A stretch of 48,950 nt of DNA, from the NCBI GenBank assembly GCA_903772945.1, contig CAICTM010000781.1:1-48950 (forward strand), given 5' to 3'. The stretch comes from Seminavis robusta. Lineage: Eukaryota; Bacillariophyta; Bacillariophyceae; Naviculales; Naviculaceae. Shown here piece after piece: positions 1 through 10,400 of the stretch (position 1 is its first letter; each line of letters begins with the position of its first letter). The translations under genes and the position numbers were made by a program. A model generated the notes under the pieces. It made no database searches. It was not told the origin of the DNA and saw nothing but the letters and a program-made list of their open reading frames with translations.

Positions 1-386
1 GGCATTGGATGAGATGGCACCAACAGATAACAAGCACCAAGTGCTTATTCTCTTGTCTTTGTACACCAACAACAGTTGATGTACAAAGCCTTCGTTTTCC
101 TGCCTTGCCTCATCGCTATCAGACATCTCGTCCCGTTCCGCCTTTGCTTCTTCATCTTTGTCGCGCCCCTTTCTCCCGTCTCTCTTCCCATGACCGACAA
201 CGATCCCCTTCTTTCTCCGATGGCCGCCATCGCCCAGCCCTTCTTCTTCAGGGTCTCCTCGGGCCCCGGCTCGTCCACACCAAGATCTTCCTACTTCCAT
301 CCTTCCCCGCTCCAACCCTGGAATGATCCTGCTATCATTCAATCCGACTCCACCTCCAATGCTGGGTGAGCAGGCACCACCTACAG
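1..386. other. No gene assigned
   Basis: Several overlapping open frames exist on both strands, but all are low in complexity (Ser/Pro/Leu-rich on plus, Lys/Arg/Glu-rich on minus) and none has a recognisable domain. The minus-strand frames lie downstream of the decayed DUF7869 gene and could be its charged C-terminal tail after a possible donor near 390-400, but that is a guess. Confidence 0.3.
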
Positions 387-1043
387 TTACCTGCCGGTCA
401 TGCTGGCTTCAAGGTTGTGGACCCTCATTTGCTCTGCTACTGGTGCTTCACTATGACTGGAGTTAGTCTCTGCCGGATTCTTATTAACTCTCTTGGCAAC
501 AGCAGGAGCTTTCTTGGTTGATTTAGACCTTAAACGCTCAGATCTAGCCTTTGGGGCTGCTTCTTTGTTTTCCTTGATCTTTGCGCGGCGTTCGGCACCG
601 GGATCCTCTGAGTAGTAGCGCCACTCTCTTTTCTTCTCCGGAGGCACCAGAGTACCCCACCTGTCGTGTAGCTCTTTTCACTTGATGTCCTGTATGCCGG
701 TAGCTGGAATAGGAACCAAATTCTTGACCACGGATTCCCAAAATGCCGCGTCTTCGCGTCTTCTTCCTGATACTCTGTTTTGACAAGACGTTGGTGCTTC
801 TTTGGCGCCGTGTAGTCCTTCTGGACAATCAAGGTGTTTGCATTATCCACAGTAGAGTCGACAGTGAAGACAAGGTTAGCAAGAATGTCCTTGGGTACCT
901 TTTAAAATGTACTTTTCTTCTGCCGAATCCCAGTTCAACATGACAGAGGCATCAACCGACACGGGCTTAACTTGTGGATGCTCCAGTGCCGACAGGAGAT
1001 CTGTTGGCGTGTAGATGTTGTTCTTTTTATAGTACATGGAAGG

Positions 1044-1836
1044 CACTGGAAAGTCCCGCAAATGCTGAAATTGCTGAAGTCCGTGTAAAAGTGTTGAATT
1101 CTGTTTCAACAGTAAGAGTTTCTTTAAACAGTTAGTCAACACTTTTTCAGCACTTTTTCAACACTTTTTCAACACTGTTGAATACTGTTCAACACTGGAC
1201 CTCTGTGGAAACTCGAGCCGTGCTACTTTTCGTCTCCTAAATCCTTTTGATCGTCTCCTATTTAATGGATTTCGTCTCCTAAAAATAGGAGACGAAATGG
1301 ATCGTCTCCTAAATCTTTTGTCTCCTCTTTTAAAAAACGTCTCCTATTTTCAACGGATCGTCTCCTATTCTCAACGGATCGTCTCCTAAGTGTACCATGT
1401 AAACTGTATGGTATCATCTCCTAAATCTTTCGGATCGTCTCCTCTTTCGAAACGATTGTCTCCTAATTGGAATGTCTCCTACTGAATCGTCTCCTAAATA
1501 TAGGAGACGATTGCTTTCGTCTCTTAAATCATTTCGATCGTCTCCTATTCCTCGGTGTATCGTCTCCTAAGTATTTTGCCACGAATGACGTTTCCACAGA
1601 GGTCCTGTTTTCAACACCTGTTGAATCCAGTACTAGTAGTTTGCAGTAAAAGTGTTGAAAATGATGTACAAATTTTCAACAGTATTTTTAACAGTTGCTG
1701 AAAGAGAATCAACGCTTAGTCAACACTTTTTCAACACTTAATCAACACTTTTTCAACACCTGTTGATTTTTTCAACAGTTCAAGGTGCTTAATTATGGGT
1801 AATCGCAAAATTCAGCTTTTGCGGGACTTTCCAGTG
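1044..1836. mobile_element. TIR element B, 11-bp-spaced CAACAC array
   Basis: The ends are inverted copies: 1044-1069 begins CACTGGAAAGTCCCGCAAA and 1811-1836 is its reverse complement, matching at 25 of 26 positions. GGAAG lies beside both ends (1038-1042 and 1836-1840) and may be a target duplication. The body carries CAACAC-type words starting at 1137, 1148, 1159 and 1170, and again at 1710, 1721, 1732, 1743 and 1754, an 11-bp period. No protein is encoded. Element C is nested inside; without it B is about 384 bp. The element lies at the end of an intron of the DUF7869 gene. Confidence 0.75.
1197..1605. mobile_element. TIR element C, 21-bp-spaced CGTCTCCTA array, nested in B
   Basis: Perfect 16-bp terminal inverted repeats: GGACCTCTGTGGAAAC at 1197-1212 and its reverse complement at 1590-1605. 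Between them about 16 forward copies of CGTCTCCTA(A) start at 1231, 1252, 1273, 1303, 1319, 1338, 1359, 1380, 1415, 1436, 1457, 1473, 1488, 1518, 1539 and 1561. Two inverted copies lie at 1286-1294 and 1501-1509. The usual spacing is 21 bp. There is no coding capacity, so it is a non-autonomous element. I found no clear target duplication. Confidence 0.75.
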
Positions 1837-1992
1837 GAAGACACAGTGGTTAGCGAGTGACATCACATCTCAGGTTTTCGTGGGAAGAAGCAGAGAACGT
1901 GCGAGCTTACCGGTATCCTTTCTCATCAGGATTATAACACAGAGTATCTCACCCCGCTTGCAAACTCAACTGATGTTTTGGTCCTAATGACT

Positions 1993-2147
1993 AAAACATG
2001 TTTTCGTCAATCTAACTAAAGCACGTTTTATTCCGATTTACTAAAACTTTTTTTATTCCATTTTACTAAAACTTTTTTTAACCTTAATGACTATTACGCG
2101 TTTTATTCCCAATTACCAAAACATGATTTAGTCAAGATGACCAAAAC
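1993..2147 (+). repeat. Left 25-bp array of element A
   Basis: AAAAC-type words begin at 1993, 2018, 2043, 2068, 2093 (degenerate), 2118 and 2143, so seven consecutive positions are exactly 25 bp apart. The core is usually GACTAAAACATG followed by a TTTT run. Confidence 0.8.
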
Positions 2148-2239
2148 ACAGAAACAGGTCAGAAAGACGAAAATTTGGCTTGGCTCCTCTTTCTTTTTGT
2201 CAAAGTTTCGCTTACCTTGTTTCTTTCTGAGACCAAAAC

Positions 2240-2584
2240 ATGTGTCAAGTCTTCAAGTATGACACAGCTTTTGGCTCCAAATCATTTGGTGGAGAACTTA
2301 TCCTTCCCAAAGATGTCTATGAACCCTCCTTTGACTACCACAAAAGTCTTGTGAAGAGGATCAATGAAGCAGCCATGCAAGAGGATACACAAATCAAAGT
2401 GATCAAAACAGAGAAGGTTGGTGAAAGGTACAATGTTTACATTGGCTGCAAGTACTCCACGAGTTATAGAGACAAGATCGCTTACCAAGGAAAAGAGAAA
2501 AGTCGAAAAGTTGTCACGATAACAAGAGGATTCCAATTTCAGAACAGAATCGGCCATTGTCATCCTTTTCCAAAGAAGAATTGA
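2240..2584 (+). CDS. Unrecognised 114-residue ORF carried by element A
   Basis: An ATG-started ORF, MCQVFKYD to HCHPFPKKN, lies between the left and right arrays of element A. It is rich in Lys, Tyr and Asp and has scattered Cys and His (GCKYSTSYRDK, then RIGHCHPF near the C-terminus) that could form a zinc site, but I do not recognise a family. Its place inside the TIRs suggests an element-encoded DNA-binding or accessory protein, or the remnant of one. It is too short for a full transposase. A chance ORF remains possible. Confidence 0.4.
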   Translation: MCQVFKYDTAFGSKSFGGELILPKDVYEPSFDYHKSLVKRINEAAMQEDTQIKVIKTEKVGERYNVYIGCKYSTSYRDKIAYQGKEKSRKVVTITRGFQFQNRIGHCHPFPKKN

Positions 2585-2909
2585 ACCAAGCTGCTAGATT
2601 CAGTCAATTGACCCATTCTTGAGCTGCAGTCACTCTCACTGCTAATGAGGCATTTTCTCCCACTCAGAAGACCAGTGACTCGCACCAGTCGGAGGTCAAG
2701 GGATAGAGTTCATGAGTACCGGAAGAGCGCACATAGTCTGTGCAGCGTATTCCACACTGTGGTCCACGACGGATGCACCGTGGTCCCATTTAGCACTCAT
2801 GTCTCGATCCTACCAGAGTCGAATATGCGCCATGTTTGAACCAAAAGCCGATGCCGGCTTGCGCTGTTCCGTTTCTATCAGTCCGAACCTTGACAACGAA
2901 ACCCAATAG

Positions 2910-2971
2910 ACTTGAAAGATCCCTTCTTTGAAGTAGACATACTTGAAAGATCCCTTCTTTGAAGTAGACAT
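2910..2971. repeat. 31-bp perfect tandem duplication
   Basis: The unit beginning ACTTGAAAGATCCC occupies 2910-2940 and is repeated exactly at 2941-2971. It lies inside element A, between the ORF and the right array, and looks recent because the copies are identical. Confidence 0.9.
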
Positions 2972-3110
2972 AAAGTCAATCGGCAGTCAGTCTAATGAAC
3001 AGGAAGAGAAAAGAGAAAGAGTGTGAGTCAACATTGAGGATTAGGAGACTCAAGAAATATTCCTCCACATTAAGATAATCACAGATATCAATGTTTTGGT
3101 AGGGACGACT

Positions 3111-3299
3111 AAAACGTGCTTTGGTCGGTACGACTAAAACAAGGTTTGGTTAGCACGACGAAAACTTGATTTGACCAAAGAGACTAAAACATGTTTTAAC
3201 CAATACAACGAAAACATGTTTTAACCAACACGACGAAAACATGTTTTAACCAACACGACGAAAACGATGAAAACTTGTTTTAATCAATACGACGAAAAC
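3111..3299 (+). repeat. Middle 25-bp array of element A
   Basis: AAAAC words start at 3111, 3136, 3161, 3186, 3211, 3236, 3261 and, after an extra copy at 3270, at 3295. Seven successive 25-bp steps are followed by a 9-bp insertion and another 25-bp step. The core is GACGAAAACATG or GACTAAAACATG. Confidence 0.85.
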
Positions 3300-3619
3300 A
3301 TGTTTTAATCAATACGACGATAATGCAACAAAAACTGCACCGGGCACTTACAGGCTTGTTCCTTGTGTTTGGGCTCTTTCCAGCTAGAGATCTGTGCTGG
3401 AGTAGTGGCAGTGATGGTAAGGAGACTCTCTGTGTGTCTTCTTGGGCTGTGGGGAGTGCAGAGGGTGGATAGATGTGGAGATTTGGCTGTGGATGGAGTG
3501 GGAGGTTGTTCTTGTTGTGGATGTGGGTTGATTTGTGGAGTGAATCCAAATGAAATTATGACCATTTGGCTGGCATTACGCACGCGAACGAGCGCCGAGT
3601 TGTTTTCGCCTTACGGACT

Positions 3620-3749
3620 AAAACAAGTTTCGGCTTTTAGGTTTAAAACAGGTTTTAGACTAGTTGACTAAAACATGATTTGGGAAGGATGCTAAATGTT
3701 AGTTTTAGTCAAGGTGACTAAAACATGTTTTAGTTAGGTGGACGAAAAC
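3620..3749 (+). repeat. Right 25-bp array of element A
   Basis: AAAAC words start at 3620, 3645, 3670, 3695 (degenerate), 3720 and 3745, again 25 bp apart and in the same orientation as the left and middle arrays. The arrays are therefore not inverted copies of one another. Confidence 0.8.
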
Positions 3750-5669
3750 ACAAAGTTACTTAGGCGAGAGCGGGGTGAGTTACTCTGTGATATAATCCTG
3801 ACTGGCTGAACAGTCTGTGGCAATCATTCTTCGTGTGTCCTCTAATGAGGAAGTGAGCTCTCGCGACTTTGGCAATCTTCATCTTGACAAGAAAGAACAA
3901 CATTCGAAGTACCATTTGATTCTTGTTTTGACCAGGGCAGTTGTCAAAGATAAAAGAGATCTCTGGAAATGGTAGTCTCTTTGCCGCTTCCATGATATCC
4001 CTCTGCACAAGATGGTTTCAGATGAGTGATGCCACGTTGTTTCCTCCCTTCGACGCAACATCCTCTGTGTAGATGTAGGAATGGAGGAGATCTGGCGACT
4101 CCATGCAGTCCACGATGCCAAAGCAAAAGGCGTTGCATGGTGACCAATAAATAGTACGTCTTACCTGGCTGATCAGCAAGAAACGATGGCACTCCCATCT
4201 GTGCGTAGTAACAAATGAAACAGAGGGAGATCTGTTCTGTGCGGGTGTGCATCTGCTCTGGTGACCACCATTCCTTGCTCTTTTCTTTCATGGCTTGATA
4301 GTACTCTCGCTGACACCTTGCTTGTTCCACATGTTCAGCGGCACTAAGAATCATTAACTCCTGCTCTTCCACGATGTCTTCATGCTGCTTCGCTTTGTCT
4401 TCTTTGTTGCTCTTAAGTTGATTGATTGGAGTCTCATCGTCGTCATCATCGGTATCACCTTCAATGTGGACGTTATCGGCTGCATTCTCTGCGTCTTCTC
4501 GTGCTCTCCTCTTCTGCACTCCAGAGAGGAACTTGTGCCGCTGGTGATACTTGAAGCACTCATTGCAAATGCCTTCCCTTGGGGCTGCCACTACCAGCTC
4601 TGGACAGCAGAGAGTCCAGAAGTTACAGAACTTTGTCCATGAGCAAACCGGCTTCTGTTCCATGGTCTCAATAGGATCGATCGAGGAATAAGCCCCATGC
4701 ACGTTCACCTTGTAGGACCAGCCTTTCTCATTCAAGAAGCGGGAAAACACTCTCCTTTTCGTTGTGCATGCCGGAAGTTCGAGGAGCTCTGCTGCGTCTT
4801 CGATTTTCTTTTCAATCTTGTTACCACAACTAGCTCTCACAAAAAGGGTTGCACGAGGGCTGGCTAGCTGTTTCAGGTCATCGAAGAAAGCCCGGAGAGA
4901 GTCGTTGACAGCTTCCTTGTAGTTGTGGAGCGCGCCTCAGTTGTACAAGAAAGCTTGGATGAAAAGGTACTTCCTGCCAGACTGAAGCTGCCATTTGTGG
5001 AGTTTGAGGCGAAGGTACTGGTACCAGGTACTCCGTGAGGGAGCCATGGCAGTCCAAGAGATCGGTATTACATGCCATGTGCTGGGCTTTGGATGCGTAG
5101 ATCCTGTCTTCCCTGGATTGAACGAGCAGTCTGAGTGGAGGGAAGTCGAAAGCCAGAATTCTGGTGAAGAAATTTAGCGGATCCTGATCAGTGCAACGGG
5201 CATCGCATTGTGAAGGTGAATGCCCCACTCGGGCTCATGGTCATATTTCCTTGCTGCCCATTGGGATGAATCATTCACGTAAGTGACAGTAAAGATTTGT
5301 GTGTCGGCGTCCCAAAGGCTCTCCGTAAGAGCTACCGCAAGTACAGCTGTAGGTACGGTACGTCCTGGCCATCGTACGACTGTACATTGGTATCGTAGCC
5401 TTGTAGAAGGCAAGCTCCATCATGTAGTCTTGCTAGCTGCGGTCCTCTACTCTGGTAAGTCGGTCCTTTCAAAAGAACCAGGTACAGACCACTCACCCAT
5501 CTCGATCACACTGCCTGTGGCACCAGTACAGCACCGTTTCCATTGAAATGGCTATCGAAATAGAAACATGCACTAGCTAGAATATCAGCAACAGTGCTAG
5601 CTGACTTGGTATTTACGAACTTTTTCGAGGTGATTCAGTGAAACACTAGCATCCTCCTATTTGGACTTG

Positions 5670-7013
5670 TCACTGTTTGTCATCATGCTTGTCCGACAAG
5701 GTAGGGAGCCAATCGAACTTGTCTGCCTTGCCTCTACGAGCATCTATCTGGTAACGTTCTTGCCTCTCTCGACGATCCTGTTCCGAATCATAGAATCCAG
5801 AATCTTCCACAGCCTCTAAGAAGTTGGCCACTTGGTTGTCATCTTCATCCCATCCTCCCGCGCCCAAGGACAAGAAATGCCCTCCCGTTGCTTCACACAG
5901 GTTTTTGTAGAGTTCCTGGTCTCGGGTGGAAAGCTCTGGGTGCATCTGCAACATTGCTCCAGGACTGTTGTTTCCCACGACAATAATGTTCCATTCAATG
6001 TCATAGCCAAGCTGTAACAGAGTCTGCATCAATGGATCAAAACCTCTCACTCCATTGTAAGGTGAGGGGGAAATATTGTCGTATCCATCCGTGATGACCA
6101 CGATCCGCAGCTTGCCTCCTGCCGGTCTGTACCGAGCCTGAATGTCGTCTTGAATCATTTTCCACATGTACGTTCCACCACTACTACCATCCCAGGCAAA
6201 GTTGACCAGAGAAGCATTCCAATCTTCTTCCGAAGGGTTCAAAATGGTGGGGTGAATTCCAAACTTTACAATGCGTGTGGGCAAAAATCGTTGGTCGTCG
6301 TCAGCTTTGAGACGCTGTTCGAGACTTTGCAACGCTTTTTGTCCCTCTCGTAGATTGCTTCCCGCCATGCTGGCACTGTCATCGAGATATATTAACGTAT
6401 CAATTCCAGTAATGTGCAGCACGCCACTGGAAGCATCCATAATGGTGGGTAACGATTCCAACAGACTTCCCGCCAGGGACAGGCCCAGTGCCCCACGGCT
6501 GTGGTTTGCCGCATTCCGTAGCAAGGGGCCGGCCACGGGTGCCAACCCTTTGATGGTGGAATACGCCATTTGCCCCAGCCAATTGGATTGTTGTTGTTGC
6601 TGCTGTTGTCGGGCCAACCGTGTTTCTTGCGCTACCACCAGGGCATTTGCAGTTTCGTCGTTCTCATCATCGTCGCTGTCTTCTAGTAGCAAACTAGACA
6701 AGGGTGGAATATCACCATGGAAGGAAGGTGCTGCTTGATCCCATTCTTTTTGGTTGTGAATCTTCAATCCGTACATGGCCGCTGCCTTTTCTTCCAACGT
6801 GAGACGGTCCCACTGTTTCCATTCGGGTGCTGGTCGTCGGCGTTCCCAAGAATCTCTGTCATAGTGAAAGGTCTTCCAGGCGGCTTGTTCGTCCGCTGAC
6901 AACGACGACCAAGCTCCAGTTTGGGCTTGACTGGCAAAGAATGCTCTGGCCTTAGTTGGGGGTCTTTGCCGAAGAAGGAAGCGAGGGCCGATTGATTTCA
7001 GAGTCCCCTTCAT
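5670..7013 (-). CDS. von Willebrand factor A domain protein, probably organelle-targeted
   Basis: Predicted 447 residues, taking the first ATG at 7013 (MKGTLKSIGPRF). The N-terminus is basic and hydroxylated (FLLRQRPPTKARAFF), compatible with a mitochondrial or plastid presequence. Two copies of a motif common in diatom proteins follow: WSSLSADEQAAWKTFHYDRDSW, and WDRLTLEEKAAAMYGLKIHNQKEWD. Next come an acidic stretch and a poly-Gln run. The C-terminal half is a vWA domain: IYLDDSASMAGSN is the DxSxS metal-ion-dependent adhesion site, GTYM supplies the Thr region and VVITDGYDN the third metal-binding loop. The MIDAS looks complete, so ligand binding is plausible, but partner and process are unknown. 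The gene is transcribed away from the transposon ORF at 7458. Confidence 0.8.
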   Translation of the reverse strand: MKGTLKSIGPRFLLRQRPPTKARAFFASQAQTGAWSSLSADEQAAWKTFHYDRDSWERRRPAPEWKQWDRLTLEEKAAAMYGLKIHNQKEWDQAAPSFHGDIPPLSSLLLEDSDDDENDETANALVVAQETRLARQQQQQQQSNWLGQMAYSTIKGLAPVAGPLLRNAANHSRGALGLSLAGSLLESLPTIMDASSGVLHITGIDTLIYLDDSASMAGSNLREGQKALQSLEQRLKADDDQRFLPTRIVKFGIHPTILNPSEEDWNASLVNFAWDGSSGGTYMWKMIQDDIQARYRPAGGKLRIVVITDGYDNISPSPYNGVRGFDPLMQTLLQLGYDIEWNIIVVGNNSPGAMLQMHPELSTRDQELYKNLCEATGGHFLSLGAGGWDEDDNQVANFLEAVEDSGFYDSEQDRRERQERYQIDARRGKADKFDWLPTLSDKHDDKQ

Positions 7014-7143
7014 CGTGGCAGTCAATCAGGAACTCTATCATAGTAATGTAGGTACATGTAGCACACCTCAATCTTTACAATTCAAAACAAGACCTGAAGA
7101 ATCCAACATCCGTTTCGTGTTTCGCCTCCCTCTTGTTTCGGGT

Positions 7144-7166
7144 GTGGCCAAAACCTCGTTGGCCAC
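7144..7166. other. Perfect 8-bp-stem inverted repeat in a divergent intergenic region
   Basis: GTGGCCAA at 7144-7151 is mirrored by TTGGCCAC at 7159-7166 with a 7-nt loop. It lies between the divergently transcribed vWA gene and the transposon gene and could be a regulatory palindrome. Function is unknown. Confidence 0.4.
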
Positions 7167-7251
7167 AAGAAGAAAAAAAAAAGGAGGAGGGGGGGACAGA
7201 CCTTTCCTATGACGCTGCAAGTCCCTGCCTCTAACTATCCCATGTCCTACC

Positions 7252-7258
7252 TATAAAT
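7252..7258 (+). promoter_or_regulatory. Possible TATA box
   Basis: TATAAAT lies about 200 bp upstream of the ATG at 7458 in an otherwise T/C-rich leader. It is a candidate core promoter only; the start site is not visible. Confidence 0.3.
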
Positions 7259-7457
7259 CCCTACCCATTCCTTGGACACGTTTTTCCGCTCAAAATTTAC
7301 TTTAACTCTACTATTGCGCCCTCACTCCCTTGTGGGAACCAAATATTCTTTTAGTCTTGACTTAGTCCAAATTCGTCACTCGCAAACTTTAACCCTCAAC
7401 CCCCGGTGCACAATCTTGTTAAGCGTGGAATCCAATCAACCTCACTTTCGAAAATAG

Positions 7458-10400
7458 ATGTCGACAATGACAGGAGGAGGAGGAGATACGCCGCTGAAAC
7501 AGTTCAGCCCTGCACAACAAGCCTTTATAAAATCCACCCGTGCTTCCATTGACAACGACCATCGTGCCTTCCTGAAAGGGCATAACTGGAAGAATGTTCA
7601 ACCATCCGGAGGGAGGAATAATAGCAATCTGTTGAATACTGCCGCCAAGAAAACCAAAGCTGATGCCTTTTATGTGAAAGGAATGGCAGTGTTTGTGCCG
7701 CACCTGCTATTCCAGGGGCATGTACCAACATGTCCACACTGCAAGAAGAACAGCTATGTGGACGTCCTGAAAACTCGCTGGATCAACAATCCTAAGATTC
7801 TTTTTGGAGTCCACCGACAACGGTATCTGGACACGGTGCTCTATCCATGCAACCTTTGTGGACGCCGCTTTGCAGGATATAACAAGGAGAGCATGAAGCT
7901 GGACTCCAGTGTTTATGGGTCAAGTTTCAACTTCTACCTGGGTCATGGGTATGCCGTGGATGAGGAGCTTTATAGCCAGATTGTCCTGGAGGCCGCAACA
8001 GAATGCACAGCTAGCATCGCGAAACGTCTCAAACGCCTAGCATACAGCGCATATTACAGCGATTTCGAGCTCTACCTATCTGCCGTGGGAAGAGATCAGA
8101 TTGACTGTCGACCTAAGAAGAAGGCAAGAACAATGGATGATTATGTTGTTATTCAATCGGATGACCAATTAAGAAGCCTCCAGTCAGCCAAGAATGTCAA
8201 AGAGAACAATGCAACTCGAATCCGGCTTCTGCTATCATCAGCAAAGGGAAAAGCCAATGGCGATGTTGAATTCAAGAGCATGCTTAGGGACAAAGACAAC
8301 CAGAATCATTTTGGACAAGCAAAGAATATTCTTCCTGGCCTGGGAGGCACTAAGTTGCGAAAGTTGATTGATATGGGTATTCGGTCAATGCTGGAATTAC
8401 AAGCCACGGATCCTGATGACTATCCTTCTCGTCTTCGGAACAAGATTCGAACATGGCAGCAGAAGGTAGCAACGTATTATGAAAACCACAAAGCTAGAGT
8501 CGAAGCTTTGGAAGAGGAACTCATTGCAGCCGAATTGGAACTTCAACAAGCAATGGACACTCTCGCTGATTACGTGCAAGATAATGGATTGCCGGGTGGT
8601 GGAACAGCTGATGAGAATGGAGAAGGGGGGGAAGTAGCCAGCGAGAACCGTCCTCCACTCTTCTCCAAGTTTGATGACCGGAAGGGTTATGATGGAAGGG
8701 TGGTGAGCAAGCACATGATCGACAGCCTCGTAACCACTGTCTTCAACCATCGCAAGGAGTACCAGGAAAGTAAGATGCTGGGTCTTACAGCTGAAATCCT
8801 GAAGATAGACTTCAATTATAAGCTTGCTGCCAAAATCAGAGTGTGGACTGGGCCTGGCAAGAGTTTTTGTCCTTACAGGTGCATCATTACAGTGCAGAAT
8901 GAAGATGGCCTGACAGTATTCTGGAAAGCATTGAAGCACTCAGAGTCATTCACTGAGATTGAGACAGACTTGATTCGCCTCAATGAAAGGCTGAAGAAGA
9001 ACAAGCAAGCCAAGGAAATAAGCAGACGCAAAGAGTTGGCTCGAGACTTGGTTCCTGACGGAGCAGACATTCCTCCCATTGGGGATGTTCCATTATCCAA
9101 CGCAGTTTCTGTGGTGTACGTTGATAACTGTTGTCAAGTGCATCGGACCCTGAAGAGAATATTCGGAGAGAGTATCACCATTCTCCTTGATCCTTTTCAC
9201 TGGCACAAAAGGTGGACCCCTTGTCTTAGAGACGCGAATTCCCCACAAGCAGGTATCTTTCGTGGCTTGTTGAGCAGAGCAATTTTCGTGGTGGAACCAA
9301 CTGAGTATGATCGAGCGAAGGAGTATCTACAACAGAAGAAGAATCGTGAGCCAACTCACAAGGAAATAATGAGAGAAGCCAATGCTGTTATCCCACCACC
9401 GGCTGAACTGAGAAAGAATGTCGAAGCAGTGTTGGAATATGTACGTGGAAAGGATGCTGAAACGGAAATGCAGTTGTCAACAGGTACTGAAGGTCCATCG
9501 GCAAGGTTGATTCTGAAGAATGACTCAGCAACTCGAGACAAAATCAAGCAGCTATTTACCTACATTGACAAGGGATGTCTGTCGGATCCATCAGGAGTCA
9601 AGATCTTCAGGCGCAATCCAGTTACTGGGATTACCTATGTATCAAGAGGTACCAACACCAATGAGCGAGACAATTTGGACCTGGCATACAAGATACTGAC
9701 CGCAACACACATCGGCATTCATCGAGCTGACCGCTTAATGACCTGCTTCTTTGAAGAAAGGAATCAACAAAAGGCCATTACACGTCTTGGTGACCAGGAT
9801 TATGGTATTGTGGAGACTGAACGACTGCTCCTTCTGAATTCGATTGCCAAAAAGGTTGGATATATGGAGTCAGAGTTGCCTTTCAAGGGGATCTCAGCGC
9901 CAACTGTTGTTGACTCTCTTCCTTCTGAGTACATGGGTTTCTCTTACAAGGTAAATGAAACTCACGATGTGTCCAATCCTACTCATGGCAACACCAATTA
10001 TGACAGCGGGGACGAGGACCATCAGGAAAATGAGCCAGTCACCAACAACAGGGATGAAGACGATGTTCCAGTCACCGTTGATGTTACTGGTGAACCCAAT
10101 GAAGCCACTGAGAACGACATGGAACAAAATTTGGAGGATCTACAACAGTCTGAAGGCATAAGGCACAGTGACGCCCTTAATCGCCAACTCATCCAAGAGG
10201 AACTTGCGAAGTTATTGCCAGAAACAAATGGCAGAGAGTCAACGTTGCAGGTGTTCACCAAGCTTACCAACAAACAGCCTTGGATACCCTTCAGATCGCC
10301 TGATTCAACCACAACAGCGAATGCTTTGGATCTTGAAGAAGACAGGCTATTCAACCAGGAACACCACAAGTATAATCTCCAAGGCCGGGGGAAGCCAAAT

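Larger units (their letters stand above)
1926..3801. mobile_element. TIR element A, 25-bp-spaced TAAAAC arrays around a small ORF
   Basis: Terminal inverted repeats at 1926-1958 and about 3769-3801 begin TCAGGATTATA and include CTCACCCCGC; they agree at about 31 of 33 positions. The element interrupts the DUF7869 reading frame right after HRLFSQ, and that frame resumes beyond its left end. Inside are three arrays of a TAAAAC/GAAAAC word in one orientation at a 25-bp period, one ORF (2240-2584), a 31-bp tandem duplication and about 600 bp of unassigned sequence. It encodes no transposase that I recognise. Confidence 0.75.
387..5413 (-). pseudogene. Decayed DUF7869-type transposase-like gene, interrupted by three elements
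   Basis: The minus strand can be followed in pieces. About 5413-5030 holds an N-terminal part with WDADTQIFTVTYV and PEWGIHLHNAMP. About 5030-3802 holds the core. FGIVDCME and FIFDNCPGQNKN supply two Asp of an RNase H-like fold, followed by IRGHTKNDCHRLF; this is the pattern of DUF7869 proteins, thought to be transposon-derived. About 1925-1911 and 1045-387 hold the C-terminal part with NNIYTPTDLLSAL and EKKREWRYYSEDPG. Lesions seen: a stop near 4950, a frameshift near 4140, a stop near 4020, frameshifts near 880 and 745, and TGA for an expected Trp codon near 680. Element A sits in the exon after HRLF. Element B sits at the 3' end of an intron (1910-1046) whose removal joins RKDT to VPSMYY in frame. 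The family call rests on motifs I recognise. The gene is clearly dead. Confidence 0.75.
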
